From contig CALDLA010000172.1 in assembly GCA_937898415.1 (NCBI GenBank), forward strand, positions 62,001 to 126,000: DNA of 64,000 nucleotides, in the 5' to 3' direction. The notes beneath the pieces are model-generated. The model was not told the origin of the DNA. It did not search any database and saw only the letters and a program-made list of their open reading frames with translations. Shown one piece after another: positions 17,068-27,276 of this stretch; position 1 is the first letter of the stretch, and every line of letters starts with the position of its first letter. This stretch comes from an uncultured Prevotellaceae bacterium (lineage in GTDB: Bacteria; Bacteroidota; Bacteroidia; Bacteroidales; Bacteroidaceae). The translations under genes were made by a program, and so were the position numbers.

Positions 17068-18528
17068 TCATTTGGGCTCAGGGATAGCAGCGACGAGGTA
17101 CGAGAAATGGATTCTTCTGTTCTGAAGCCATTTCTGCATCTTGTCGAGTTCGGTGTCAAAGCGTTTCCTACTTATAGGCCAGCGTTGAAACTCACGGTCG
17201 ATAGCGCCCGATGCACGCATCTGCTCCACGTATCTCATGCACTCGTCCCAGGCATGGGTGACAATCGTGTCCTTAACTGCTGCCCACTGTGCTTTATAGG
17301 TTTCCACGAATTCCGGGCAGGCAAACAGGTCGGTGAAGAATTGTGGTACGTAACTATACTGTCCGTTACGTTTTAAGGGATTAGAGCCCATGACGGTCTC
17401 GGTGAAATCCGTGAAGAAAGTGTGTCCGGTGGTCATCTGCCCCCAGTCGAAGTCATAGCCAGCATCAAAGTCCCAGAGGGGGCCCATTACCCAGGGTCCG
17501 TCGCCATCCTTATGCATATAGATGGAGCGAGGTGCAGACAGTTCCACGTTGTATACAAATTCCTGAATGAGCAAGTATTTGATGAACGACGACACATCAA
17601 GTAACTGCTGTACCTGTGCGTAGTCCTTGTTCTTAATCGCTGTCTCAAGTTCGGCAAACACACGGCGTACGGAGTCAACGGTATTCACTGTCCAGTGCTC
17701 GTCATCGGGATACTTTACGCATACAGGCATCCTATAGACCGACGACCAGAAATTATCATTGGCGTATGGACTCTCGCCTGGGCCATCGTCCACATCGAGT
17801 GCGATAAGAATGCCATGCTCGTCACTCACGGCCACGCGGTTCTTGTTCTGCTGAATCTGCTCTGTTAGCTGATAAATCCCTTTGTAATCGCCATTCAGGA
17901 AGAGTTCCACATAGCGAGTATGGCTTGTATAGGGAAGCCCCATGGCACGTCCCATCTCGAAGACAAAGGTATTCATCATGTCAGTGACATCGCGGTAGTT
18001 GGCCAGCAGCACCCAACTCTTCGCCTTTTCCAGTCCCAGCAGTTTATGCTTAGTGTCGAGCTTTATACGGTAAGGCTTTTTGTCATACCACCGGAACGAG
18101 CTGTTGCCGCGACAACGGATGGAGGCACTTCCAGAATAGTCGGAAAACGATCCACGGGCCCCCAGCGAAATGAAGCAAGGCACATAGTCCTCCTTGGAAG
18201 TGACGGCAGTACCATTGGTAGTAGTGATGTTCAGCTGGAACACGCGATAAGGATTCTTGTCTTCCGAGTCAGGAGTAGTTGTAAAGGTGAGGCTGTCAAC
18301 GACATCAGTGCTGAAAGAAAGTTTTTTGTCGTCCTTGAGATGGAACTGTACCAAACTCTCACTGAAGGAAATCTCGTCAGTAAGGTCGACCGACACCGGG
18401 AAATCCCACACCGTATTCAGCTGACGGGTGTGGATATGAACATTACGCTGAGCACTCACGTAAGAAAATGTCAGTAGCAGGCAGACAGTAAGCCAGCAGC
18501 GCAGATCAGTCAGTAATCTGGAATTCAT
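17068..18528 (-). CDS. Secreted CotH kinase family protein
   Basis: About 486 residues from the ATG at 18528, opening a signal peptide that ends near FSYVSAQ. CotH marks include IRCRGNSSFRW, KKPYRIKLD, VLLANYRDVTDMMNTF, YVELFLNGDYKGIYQLTEQI and the late GPLWDFDAGYDFDWG, which fits the metal-binding part of the atypical protein-kinase fold. CotH proteins phosphorylate spore-coat proteins in Bacillus; in Bacteroidetes many are secreted with unknown targets. It overlaps the end of the upstream DUF6055 gene by 23 bp, so translation is probably coupled. Its role in the locus is unknown. Confidence 0.88.
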   Translation of the reverse strand: MNSRLLTDLRCWLTVCLLLTFSYVSAQRNVHIHTRQLNTVWDFPVSVDLTDEISFSESLVQFHLKDDKKLSFSTDVVDSLTFTTTPDSEDKNPYRVFQLNITTTNGTAVTSKEDYVPCFISLGARGSFSDYSGSASIRCRGNSSFRWYDKKPYRIKLDTKHKLLGLEKAKSWVLLANYRDVTDMMNTFVFEMGRAMGLPYTSHTRYVELFLNGDYKGIYQLTEQIQQNKNRVAVSDEHGILIALDVDDGPGESPYANDNFWSSVYRMPVCVKYPDDEHWTVNTVDSVRRVFAELETAIKNKDYAQVQQLLDVSSFIKYLLIQEFVYNVELSAPRSIYMHKDGDGPWVMGPLWDFDAGYDFDWGQMTTGHTFFTDFTETVMGSNPLKRNGQYSYVPQFFTDLFACPEFVETYKAQWAAVKDTIVTHAWDECMRYVEQMRASGAIDREFQRWPISRKRFDTELDKMQKWLQNRRIHFSYLVAAIPEPK

Positions 18529-19744
18529 AGGGGAATTGCTTGTATTCGGGAATATTACCATCAGTCATTACCTCGGAATGGCGCTCAGGAGCCCCCATGA
18601 CAATAAGGTATAGGTGCTTGAGGGGCTTGCCATTGGAACTGAAAGACGTTGCATTGACATCGCTATAGATACTCTTGCCATCGGTGGTGATGCCCACAAA
18701 GCCATAGCGCAGTTGGTCGCCACGCAGACGAAGGTGGAAGGCTGGCGACTTGAGGTCCACGCGACTGTCGAGTTTTATGGCATTGAAGCCATAGCCTTCG
18801 GGCAACAACATCGGACGAAGCCATCCGTCGGAAGCACACTCCATCTCCGTATCGAATGTGCAGGCATACTGACGCGTCTCTTTGTAGGCATGGGTGAAGT
18901 CGAAGTTCACCAGATGCTGGTAGCCGCGGAACATTTCATCGCAAAAGGCAGACTGCGACAGGTTGTTCATACGTTTGTAGGTCATGGCGGGATCTTCGCC
19001 TATCTTTCCCTGACGGAATAGTTCGGCAATGAACTGTCGGCCGTGAAGGTTGCTCCACCACTGAAGCACATAGGGCGAGTGATAGATGTTGTCCATGTGC
19101 AGGAAAGCCTTATGCGTGAGCCCCTTGAACGCCTCGAAATGATAGTTCTCGTCGGTAAGCCAGTCAGGATTTACCTGCCAGAGCATCCACTGTGAAGCCA
19201 TTTCGAAGATACCAGTGCCGCCCCAGCACTGACCAATGCTGTCGGCCATAATCTGTGACTGGAAGGAGTGGCCCAGTTCGTGGGCCATGCAGTTCATCTT
19301 CGTGTCCTGAATGCGATTGGGAGTCACCCACAGGGCACCGATGAAGTTATCGTAGGTACCCCCGTATGCAGTACCGTCGAGAGAATACATCACCATGACC
19401 ATCATCTTGTAGCGGTCGGACTTCGACGGTCCTTTGACGAACCCCAGAGTGTCGCGAAAGAAATGATAGAACGACTGCACACGGTCGCGGAGGTTCTGAA
19501 GGTTGAACGACATTGGCTTGCCCTCAAGCTGTGGAGAATTGCTCACATCGTTACCAAAGCCGCGCTCCCACATGAAGATAAGGTCATCTGTCTCAAGGCT
19601 ACGCTTCAGCGACCACCGTGAGGTGTCTGACTGCAAGTCCATGCTGCGTAGATCTTCGGGGACATAGATAATCTTACCGTTGCCGTCGGCAGATGCCGTC
19701 AGTGAACAGAAAAGGATAATGATCGAAAGAACTGTTTTTGTCAT
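18506..19744 (-). CDS. Secreted DUF6055-like HExGH protein, paralogue of the 11992 gene
   Basis: 412 residues from the ATG at 19744 (MTKTVLSIIILFCSLTASADG signal peptide). A longer frame to 19858 crosses the promoter. The opening KIIYVPEDLRSMD...SDTSRWSLKRSLETDDLIFMWE parallels KTVYIPNEWRNPWPADS...TWSKTRSVESDNVIIFWD of the 11992 protein. The zinc-like site is NCMAHELGHSFQSQ, with a following FEMASQWMLWQV. It lacks the DUF4859-like domain and the C-terminal tail. It heads a two-gene unit with CotH and is divergent from the GH146-like gene. A secreted metallopeptidase is likely but unproved. Confidence 0.75.
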   Translation of the reverse strand: MTKTVLSIIILFCSLTASADGNGKIIYVPEDLRSMDLQSDTSRWSLKRSLETDDLIFMWERGFGNDVSNSPQLEGKPMSFNLQNLRDRVQSFYHFFRDTLGFVKGPSKSDRYKMMVMVMYSLDGTAYGGTYDNFIGALWVTPNRIQDTKMNCMAHELGHSFQSQIMADSIGQCWGGTGIFEMASQWMLWQVNPDWLTDENYHFEAFKGLTHKAFLHMDNIYHSPYVLQWWSNLHGRQFIAELFRQGKIGEDPAMTYKRMNNLSQSAFCDEMFRGYQHLVNFDFTHAYKETRQYACTFDTEMECASDGWLRPMLLPEGYGFNAIKLDSRVDLKSPAFHLRLRGDQLRYGFVGITTDGKSIYSDVNATSFSSNGKPLKHLYLIVMGAPERHSEVMTDGNIPEYKQFPYEFQITD

Positions 19745-19762
19745 TTTAGTAATAATTTGTTG

Positions 19763-19770
19763 CAAAGATA
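19763..19770 (-). promoter_or_regulatory. -7 box of the DUF6055-CotH unit
   Basis: TATCTTTG on the minus strand, 19 bp before the ATG at 19744. No good -33 box was seen. Confidence 0.55.
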
Positions 19771-19908
19771 GGGAATTGTTACGGTTTATCCTGAAACTTT
19801 CGGACAAGATGATGAAAAAATAGACCAAAATAGCGGTGAACATGACAGACGTGGACAATTTTCCAACCTCTTTAGACGATATTTTTACATCGACAAGCAG
19901 TTTTTGAC

Positions 19909-19916
19909 TACCTTTG
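19909..19916 (+). promoter_or_regulatory. -7 box of the GH127/GH146 operon
   Basis: TACCTTTG, predicting a transcript start near 19920. This makes the ATG at 19921 almost leaderless and favours the ATG at 19945. Confidence 0.65.
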
Positions 19917-19944
19917 TGGCATGAACGATTTAACGATGCATGAT

Positions 19945-22704
19945 ATGAAGAGATTATTCGTGGCTGTCGGCTTCTCGGCTGTGATAACCCTGGGCGCTTC
20001 TGCCGCCAGTTCGCGCAGTATTACAAGGGTGGAGACCGTCAGTGTGGAGGTGCCTGTGGGGAATGTGCCCCGACTGCCTTACCAATTGTGGGTGACCTAT
20101 GCCGACGGCAAGGGGGAGTATCGGACGGTGAAGTGGACGAACACGTCGCTCGATGTGGAGCAGCAGCAGGCCGACGGCTCGCGCCATCCCGTGGGATCCA
20201 CCTACCAGGTGCGGGGCTTCATCGTGGGCGACAATACCACGGCCAACGGATTCCCCGTCAAGGCCAACGTCAGCGTGGTGGAAGGAGAAACAAGTAAGGT
20301 TCCCTCAAATATTCCTATCGCGCGGCCCCTGCCGTTGGATAAGGTGCTGCTGACGGGCGAAAACCGACTGACGCATAACCGCGACCTGGACATCGACAAC
20401 CTGCTGACGCTGGACCCGCGACAGCAACTCTATAACTATTATGATACCTACGGCCTGCCAACTGCCGACTGCCCCGTCAGCGATGGGTGGGACTCGCCTA
20501 CGACAAAACTCAAGGGACACGGCACAGGGCATTATCTCTCGGCTATGGCCATGGCCTATGCCAGTTGTCAGGACAAACAGAAACGGGCGTCGCTGCTGAG
20601 TCGCATCGGCCTCATGCTGACCGAGATGCGACGCTGTCAGGAGTACACTTTCGTGTGGAGCGACTCGCTGGGCCGCTATTTCGAGGCGCGCGACGTGGCC
20701 CCCGAGGCTGAACTGCGTACGATGAAAGGCTCGTGGAAGGATTTTGACCATTATAAGCAGGATTATCGTCACTATGGCTATGGCTACATGAACGCCATCC
20801 CACCGCAGCACTGCGTGCTGATCGAGATGTACCGGCCCTATAACAACGAGGACTGGGTGTGGGCGCCGTACTATACCGTGCATAAGCAACTGGCCGGACT
20901 GATTGACATAGCCTGTGTCATCGACGACAAGGCCATCAGCGAGAAAGCCCTGCTCATTGCCCGCGACATGGGACTCTGGGTGTGGAACCGCCTGCACTAC
21001 CGCACCTATGTGAAGAAAGACGGTACGCAGGCGGAGCGACGGGCGGTGCCGGGTAACCGCTACGAGATGTGGAACATGTACATCGCCGGTGAGGTGGGGG
21101 GCATGGCGGAGTCGCTGGCCCGACTGTCGATGATGGTCACGGACCGGGAGCAGCGCGACCGCCTGCTGGAGGCGGCTACCTGTTTCGACTCGCCCGCCTT
21201 CTTCGACCCGCTGGCGCGCAACGTCGATGCCATCCGTACGCGTCATGCCAACCAGCATATACCGATGATAACGGGGGCACTGAAATGCTATGAGGCGGGA
21301 GCCGACACGTATTACTACCGGATAGCACGGAACTTCTGGCACACCATACAAGGGCGCTACCGCTACGCCATGGGTGGCGTGGGCAATGGCGAGATGTTCC
21401 GACTGCCCTACACGCAGATGCTGTCGATGGCCAACAATCCGGAACCGACGCTCAACGAGACTTGCTGTGCCTACAACCTGGCTAAGCTGACCAAGGATCT
21501 GAACTGCTTCAATCCTGATGATGCCAGCTATATGGACTACTATGAGCGACTGCTCTACAACCAACTCGTGGGCTCCATCAACCCCCATCAGTATCAGGTG
21601 CTTTATCAGTATGCCGTGGGACTCGACGCCTCGAAACCCTGGGGCAACGAGACGCCGCAGTCAACCTGTTGCGGCGGCACGGGGGCTGAGAACCACGTGA
21701 AGTATCAGGAGGCAGCCTACTTCGTCAGCGACCATACGCTTTGGGTGGCGCTCTATCTGCCGACGGTCGCTACATGGGATGCCCAGAAAACCGTCATCCG
21801 TCAGGAGTGCGGGTGGCCGGCTGAGAAGAGCATCATCCGTATTGAGAGGGGTGGGGGGCGCTTCGCCATGAAGTTGCGGGTGCCCTACTGGGCGACCGAG
21901 GGCTTCGACGTCAGACTGAATGGCAAGAGCATCGCGGACAACTATCAGCCGTCGAGCTATGTCGAGATACCGCTCCGCAGGTGGTCGAAACGGGATGTGG
22001 TAGAGGTCGTCATGCCCTTCACGCGCCATCTCGACTATACGCCCGATAAACTGGAGGTGGCGGGGCGCGAGACCTACAGCCCCATGTGGACGGCTGCCCT
22101 GATGCACGGACCGCTGGTGATGGCGGCTACCGGCGTGAAGTCGTGGGAGGAGGCCACCATCCATAGCGATGCTGACTGGAACCGCTTCCATTTTGTGCCC
22201 GACTATGACGCTGACCGGCATGTGACGCATTACTTCCGCCTGGACGACCCCGTGCCTCCTGCCACAGAGGTCGATACACTGGTACTGCGACAGACGCTGG
22301 CAATGGCCCGGAGCCGCATGGATGACCAGCAGGCATGGCATGCACTGACGTTCAAAGTGCCTGAATATGCACCGTGGGCCCCTCATGGCTATGCTCGTAT
22401 GATGGAGCAGTATCGGCAGTGTGCGGAGATCCTGACTTCTGTGGTCAACCCCGTCGATGCGGAGAAGTCACTGTCTAAGTTGAATGCGGCACTGACGGCC
22501 ATGCGGCCAGGCAATCTGGCAGAGATGGAGGACATGGAGCAGCTGAAACAGCTCATGCAGCAAGTACGCGACCTGCCACGGACTGAGGTCACCCGCGACG
22601 CCTTGCGCCGGGCAGAACGTGTGGTGCGCTACGTCACCGATGGCAGCGGCACCAAGGATATGATTGACAACGCAACCAACCAACTAAAAGAGATACTGAA
22701 GTAA
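19945..22704 (+). CDS. Beta-L-arabinofuranosidase-type enzyme, DUF1680 superfamily (GH127/GH146)
   Basis: About 919 residues from the ATG at 19945, which opens a signal peptide (MKRLFVAVGFSAVITLGASAAS); in-frame ATGs also occur at 19921 and 19936. An N-terminal Ig-like segment precedes the (alpha/alpha) barrel. The barrel holds GHGTGHYLSAMAMAYAS, the E-x-C site NETCCAYNLAKL and the Cys pair in STCCGGTGAENHVKYQE. In GH127 the equivalent Glu and three Cys bind zinc, and one Cys is the nucleophile. The CCGG..ENH form is nearer to GH146 than to classical GH127. A C-terminal helical region follows residue ~820. It overlaps the S9 peptidase gene by 1 bp. The substrate is inferred to be beta-linked L-arabinofuranosides. 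Confidence 0.85.
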   Translation: MKRLFVAVGFSAVITLGASAASSRSITRVETVSVEVPVGNVPRLPYQLWVTYADGKGEYRTVKWTNTSLDVEQQQADGSRHPVGSTYQVRGFIVGDNTTANGFPVKANVSVVEGETSKVPSNIPIARPLPLDKVLLTGENRLTHNRDLDIDNLLTLDPRQQLYNYYDTYGLPTADCPVSDGWDSPTTKLKGHGTGHYLSAMAMAYASCQDKQKRASLLSRIGLMLTEMRRCQEYTFVWSDSLGRYFEARDVAPEAELRTMKGSWKDFDHYKQDYRHYGYGYMNAIPPQHCVLIEMYRPYNNEDWVWAPYYTVHKQLAGLIDIACVIDDKAISEKALLIARDMGLWVWNRLHYRTYVKKDGTQAERRAVPGNRYEMWNMYIAGEVGGMAESLARLSMMVTDREQRDRLLEAATCFDSPAFFDPLARNVDAIRTRHANQHIPMITGALKCYEAGADTYYYRIARNFWHTIQGRYRYAMGGVGNGEMFRLPYTQMLSMANNPEPTLNETCCAYNLAKLTKDLNCFNPDDASYMDYYERLLYNQLVGSINPHQYQVLYQYAVGLDASKPWGNETPQSTCCGGTGAENHVKYQEAAYFVSDHTLWVALYLPTVATWDAQKTVIRQECGWPAEKSIIRIERGGGRFAMKLRVPYWATEGFDVRLNGKSIADNYQPSSYVEIPLRRWSKRDVVEVVMPFTRHLDYTPDKLEVAGRETYSPMWTAALMHGPLVMAATGVKSWEEATIHSDADWNRFHFVPDYDADRHVTHYFRLDDPVPPATEVDTLVLRQTLAMARSRMDDQQAWHALTFKVPEYAPWAPHGYARMMEQYRQCAEILTSVVNPVDAEKSLSKLNAALTAMRPGNLAEMEDMEQLKQLMQQVRDLPRTEVTRDALRRAERVVRYVTDGSGTKDMIDNATNQLKEILK

Positions 22705-24791
22705 TGATAAGAATGGTAATCACGATGATGCTGGCCCTGGCACTGATGCAGGGGGCTTCAGCAAAAGACAATACTGACATCAAGGATGCCTATAAGCGTG
22801 CCTTCGGCATCGGGAGCAAGTATTCCGGGAAGATGACGTACGGCGACGTACGCGTACACCTGAAACGGGGTACCCACCAGTTCTGGTATTCTGTGTATGA
22901 TGGCAAGGAGCAAGTATATAAATTGGTTGATGCCGACAAGAACACGGTGGAGGTGCTGACGGAGAACCCGGAGAAGCCTCGTCAGCGCCCTGAATGGCGT
23001 GGCCCACAGCGTCACTGGATGGAGGTGCCCGATGAGAAAGACGGCATCCGGACGTCGCCCGACGGGAAGATGCAGGTGTTTCATAAAGAAGACAACCTCT
23101 GGGTGAAGCAAGACGGACAGGAGCGGGCGCTGACGTCGGATGGCGACTCGACTGACTACTATTCGGCATGGGGCTCGTTTTCTTCCGATGGACGCTATTT
23201 CGCCACCGTACGCATCAAGCCTGCGCCCAAACATTATGTCTATTATGTGGAATCATCACCTAAAAACCGGGTAGAACCGATACTGCATCGACAAGAATAC
23301 GCTAAACCCGGCGACTCCTTGAACTATCGGGTCCCTGTGATTATAGAACTGGCAACAGGTCGTGTGGTGGAACCTTCGACGGAATTGTTCAGGCATCAGT
23401 ATCAGGTCACGGCGCCCCGTTGGGATGCTGACAACGAGCACGTCACCTTTGAATTCAATGAGCGTGGACATAAGACCTATCGCGTGCTGGAACTCTCAGC
23501 CGTGACGGGAGAGGTGCGTACCCTGATAGAGGAAAAGAATGATAAATACATCAACTACAACCGTCAGCAGCGCATCGACCTGGAAGATGGTAAGCATATC
23601 GTCTGGACCAGTGAGCGCGACGGGCGTAACCATATCTATCTGTACGACAGACAGAAAGCGAGGCTGATAAGGCAGGTGACGAAAGGGGAGTATTATGTGC
23701 GCGGCATCCAGCATGTGGACGAGAAAGCCGGCATCATCTATTTCTCAGCCTGCGGTATGAACAAAGCCGAGGACCCCTATCTGATACATTACTATAAAAT
23801 AGGGCTGAACGGCAAGGGCTTGACAGGACTCACCCCCGAGGAAGGTAACCACAGCGCGACCTATACCGAGGACAGGGCTTATCTGATTGACACCTATTCC
23901 ACCGTGACCACACCCCCCGTTACGGTATTGCGTTCAGGGAAGGACGGGAAGATTCTGCGTACACTCGAAACTGCTGATATCACCGCCTTGGAGGCAGAGG
24001 GGTGGAAAGCCCCCGAGGTGTTCGTGGCCAAAGGCCGTGACGGCAAGACCGACATGTGGGGACTCATCCAGCGCCCCTCGAACTTCGACCCGAACAAGAA
24101 ATATCCCATCATCGAATATATCTACTCAGGTCCTGGCGACCAGTACGTGCCTAAGACCTTCAGCCCCTGGCTCTATTACCTTCAGAACATGGCTGAGCTG
24201 GGCTTCATCGTGGTGCAGGTAGATGCCATGACCACCTCGTTCCGCACCCGCGAGTTTGAGGAGGTATGCTACAAGAACCTGAAGGATGGTGGATTCCCCG
24301 ACCGCATCGCATGGATCAAGGCCGCTGCCGAGAAATACCCCTACATGGACGCCGAGCGGGTGGGAATCTACGGATGCAGCGCCGGGGGACAGAATGCACT
24401 GGCTGCCGTGCTGTGGCATGGCGACTTCTACAAGGCTGCCTATGCTGCCTGTGGCTGTCACGACAACCGCATGGACAAGGTTTGGTGGAACGAGCAGTGG
24501 ATGTCGTACCCCATCGACAGCTCTTACGTGGAATGCTCGAATGTGGAGAACGCCTACCGGCTGGAGCGTCCGCTGATGCTGGTGGTGGGTGAACTCGACG
24601 ACAACGTTGATCCAGCCTCGACGATGCAGGTGGTGAATGCCCTGCAGAAGGCAGGCAAGGACTTCGAGCTGGTGGTCATCCCCGGAGCCCGTCACACCAT
24701 GGGTGAGGCTTATGGCGACCATAAACGCTACGACTTCTTCGTGCGCCATCTGTTGGAAGTAGAACCACCCAAATGGAGCGAAGTGAAGTAG
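22704..24791 (+). CDS. Secreted S9 family peptidase (prolyl oligopeptidase / DPP IV type)
   Basis: 695 residues with a signal peptide ending near QGASA. The N-terminal two thirds are a beta-propeller; the C-terminal alpha/beta-hydrolase carries Ser559 in GIYGCSAGGQNA, an Asp in VGELDDNVDP and His in IPGARHTMGE. Family members cleave after proline or alanine, usually removing dipeptides. The ATG overlaps the stop of the arabinofuranosidase gene by one base (TAATG), which indicates coupled translation, and a GH127 gene follows. A proline-type peptidase between two beta-L-arabinofuranosidase genes points to proline/hydroxyproline-rich plant glycoprotein as the substrate. The exact specificity is inferred. 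Confidence 0.88.
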   Translation: MIRMVITMMLALALMQGASAKDNTDIKDAYKRAFGIGSKYSGKMTYGDVRVHLKRGTHQFWYSVYDGKEQVYKLVDADKNTVEVLTENPEKPRQRPEWRGPQRHWMEVPDEKDGIRTSPDGKMQVFHKEDNLWVKQDGQERALTSDGDSTDYYSAWGSFSSDGRYFATVRIKPAPKHYVYYVESSPKNRVEPILHRQEYAKPGDSLNYRVPVIIELATGRVVEPSTELFRHQYQVTAPRWDADNEHVTFEFNERGHKTYRVLELSAVTGEVRTLIEEKNDKYINYNRQQRIDLEDGKHIVWTSERDGRNHIYLYDRQKARLIRQVTKGEYYVRGIQHVDEKAGIIYFSACGMNKAEDPYLIHYYKIGLNGKGLTGLTPEEGNHSATYTEDRAYLIDTYSTVTTPPVTVLRSGKDGKILRTLETADITALEAEGWKAPEVFVAKGRDGKTDMWGLIQRPSNFDPNKKYPIIEYIYSGPGDQYVPKTFSPWLYYLQNMAELGFIVVQVDAMTTSFRTREFEEVCYKNLKDGGFPDRIAWIKAAAEKYPYMDAERVGIYGCSAGGQNALAAVLWHGDFYKAAYAACGCHDNRMDKVWWNEQWMSYPIDSSYVECSNVENAYRLERPLMLVVGELDDNVDPASTMQVVNALQKAGKDFELVVIPGARHTMGEAYGDHKRYDFFVRHLLEVEPPKWSEVK

Positions 24792-24837
24792 TGCTTCGTT
24801 AGTGAAATATCGATAACAACTAAAATATATAGGAAAT

Positions 24838-27258
24838 ATGAAAAAGATTATTTTGTCATTCATTCTTTGTTCCTTATCCTTTAGCCACGCTGTGGCGCAG
24901 AAGGGCTATCCAATAACTCCCGTGCCGTTTACGTCTGTGAAGGTAACGCCAGGTACGTTTTGGGGACAGCGCCTTGAGGCGAGTCGCACGGTGACCATCC
25001 CCCTGGCTTTCTCGAAGTGTGAGAGCGAGGGGCGTTACAAGAATTTCGAGAACGCAGCAGCTCACATGGCTGATCCCTCAAAGGTGTTTAAGGTCAATGG
25101 CGTGGGTTACTCCTTCGACGATACTGACCCCTACAAGACCCTGGAGGGGGCTGCCTATATCCTGCAGACCTATCCCGACAAGCGGTTGGAGGCTTACTGT
25201 GACTCGGTGATCGGCATCATCGCGTCGGCCCAGGAGCCTGACGGCTACCTCTATACGGCACGTACGCAGAACCCTGCCGACCCGCATCACTGGGCTGGTG
25301 ACCGCCGATGGGTAAAGGAGGAGGATCTGTCGCACGAACTGTATAACTTAGGGCACATGATTGAGGGAGCCGTCGCCTATTGGCAGGCTACGGGCAAGCG
25401 CAAGTTCCTTGATATCGCCTGCCGCTATGCCGACGTGGCCTGCCGGGAGGTAGGACCTAACGCCGGACAGATGTGCGTGGTGCCTGGGCATCAGATAGCC
25501 GAGATGGCGATGGCCCGACTCTATCTGGCCACGGGACAGAAGCGCTACCTTGACTTCGCCAAGTTCCTGCTCGACTATCGTGGCAAGACGAGTATCAAGA
25601 CGGAATATTCGCAGAGTCACAAACCCGTCGTCGAACAGGAGGAGGCCGTGGGTCATGCGGTGCGTGCCGCTTATATGTATGCCGGTATGGCCGACGTGGC
25701 AGCACTGACAGGCGATGAGGGCTATGTCAAGGCCATTGACCGTATCTGGGACAATATCGTTGGCAAGAAACTGTATATCACCGGAGGCATTGGCGCTACC
25801 AGCAGCGGCGAGGCCTTTGGCAAGAACTACGAACTGCCCAACATGAGTGCGTACTGCGAGACCTGCGCCGCTATCGGCAATGTCTACGTGAACTACCGCC
25901 TGTTCCTGCTCCACGGTGATTCGAAATACTACGACGTCTTGGAGCGCACGCTCTATAACGGTCTTATCAGCGGCGTCTCACTCGAAGGCAACGGATTCTT
26001 CTACCCCAATCCCTTGGAGTCGATGGGCCAGCACCAGCGTCAGGCGTGGTTTGGCTGTGCCTGTTGCCCCAGCAACATCTGCCGGTTCATCCCGTCGCTA
26101 CCCGGATATGTCTATGCCGTGAAGGACAGGAATGTCTATGTCAACCTGTTCCTCTCCAACAAAAGTACACTGGATGTGGCAGGCAAGAAGGTAGGTCTGA
26201 GCCAGACGACGGAGTACCCGTGGAACGGCGACATCACGATTACCGTTGACAAGAACGCTGCCGGACAGTTCGCCATGAAGATCCGCATCCCCGGATGGGT
26301 TCGGAATCAGGTAGTACCATCCAGTCTCTATCAGTACACTGACAACAAGCGTCCGGGCTATACGGTCAGGGTGAATGGCCAGGAGATGGCTGCCAGCGTT
26401 ACAGAAGACGGCTATTATACCATCAGCCGCAAGTGGAAGAAAGGTGATAAGGTGCTGCTCCACTTCGACATGGAGCCCCGAACCGTTCGCGCCAATAACA
26501 AGGTGGAGGCCGATCGCGGCATGGTGTCAGTGGAACGCGGACCGCTGGTCTACTGCGCCGAACATCCTGATAACCAGTTTGATGTATTCTCAGCACTCGT
26601 CAACCAGGAGCCGCAGTTCCAGCTGGGCAAAACCGAGATTGCCGGCACACCTGTAGTCACGTTGAGGACTGACGCCCAGACACTCAACTTCGACAAACAG
26701 GGGAAACTCGCCGTGAAGGATCAGGCGCTGACACTCATTCCCTACTATGCATGGTGCCATCGCGGCAGTGGCAAGATGCGCGTCTGGATATCCCAGGACT
26801 TGACCGCTACCACGCCCGCACAGCCTGCCACATTGGCCTCCGAGAGCCGGGTAAGCACCTCGACGCCACGCATGCCAGCCATCAGTGCCATCAACGACCG
26901 CCTCGTACCTAAGGACGAGAACGACCGCTCTGTCCCCTATACCCATTGGTGGCCGAAGAAGGCCTCGACGGAGTGGATCGGTTATGAGTTCTCGCAAGAG
27001 GCAACCGTTCAGAGTGCCACCGTCTATTGGTTTGACGACGGCCCATGGGGAGGATGCCGTGTACCGCAGTCGTGGCGTATCCTCTATCAGGATGCACAAG
27101 GACAGTGGCAACCCGTCAGCGGTGCCAACGCCTATCCCACGGACAAGGGCGTAGCCTGCACCGTCAATTTCGACCCGGTGAAGACACGGGCCCTGCGACT
27201 GGAGGTCGTGCTGCCCGACGACAATTCTGCCGGATTGTTTGAGTGGATAGTCAAATGA
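24838..27258 (+). CDS. GH127 beta-L-arabinofuranosidase
   Basis: 806 residues with a signal peptide (MKKIILSFILCSLSFSHAVAQ). The barrel contains GDRRWVKEEDLSHELYNLGHMIEGA, Glu341 and Cys343 in AYCETCAA, and the Cys pair near 409-410 in FGCACCPSNICRF. This is the Glu/Cys zinc site with the cysteine nucleophile of GH127. Characterised members release L-arabinose from Hyp-linked beta-1,2-arabinofuranosyl disaccharides of extensin-type proteins. A C-terminal beta-sandwich (WIGYEFSQEATVQSATVYWFDD) resembles an F5/8-C binding module. It follows the S9 peptidase after 46 bp with no clear promoter, so it probably shares the transcript. Confidence 0.92.
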   Translation: MKKIILSFILCSLSFSHAVAQKGYPITPVPFTSVKVTPGTFWGQRLEASRTVTIPLAFSKCESEGRYKNFENAAAHMADPSKVFKVNGVGYSFDDTDPYKTLEGAAYILQTYPDKRLEAYCDSVIGIIASAQEPDGYLYTARTQNPADPHHWAGDRRWVKEEDLSHELYNLGHMIEGAVAYWQATGKRKFLDIACRYADVACREVGPNAGQMCVVPGHQIAEMAMARLYLATGQKRYLDFAKFLLDYRGKTSIKTEYSQSHKPVVEQEEAVGHAVRAAYMYAGMADVAALTGDEGYVKAIDRIWDNIVGKKLYITGGIGATSSGEAFGKNYELPNMSAYCETCAAIGNVYVNYRLFLLHGDSKYYDVLERTLYNGLISGVSLEGNGFFYPNPLESMGQHQRQAWFGCACCPSNICRFIPSLPGYVYAVKDRNVYVNLFLSNKSTLDVAGKKVGLSQTTEYPWNGDITITVDKNAAGQFAMKIRIPGWVRNQVVPSSLYQYTDNKRPGYTVRVNGQEMAASVTEDGYYTISRKWKKGDKVLLHFDMEPRTVRANNKVEADRGMVSVERGPLVYCAEHPDNQFDVFSALVNQEPQFQLGKTEIAGTPVVTLRTDAQTLNFDKQGKLAVKDQALTLIPYYAWCHRGSGKMRVWISQDLTATTPAQPATLASESRVSTSTPRMPAISAINDRLVPKDENDRSVPYTHWWPKKASTEWIGYEFSQEATVQSATVYWFDDGPWGGCRVPQSWRILYQDAQGQWQPVSGANAYPTDKGVACTVNFDPVKTRALRLEVVLPDDNSAGLFEWIVK

Positions 27259-27276
27259 CGTGATCGCCAAAAAGGA

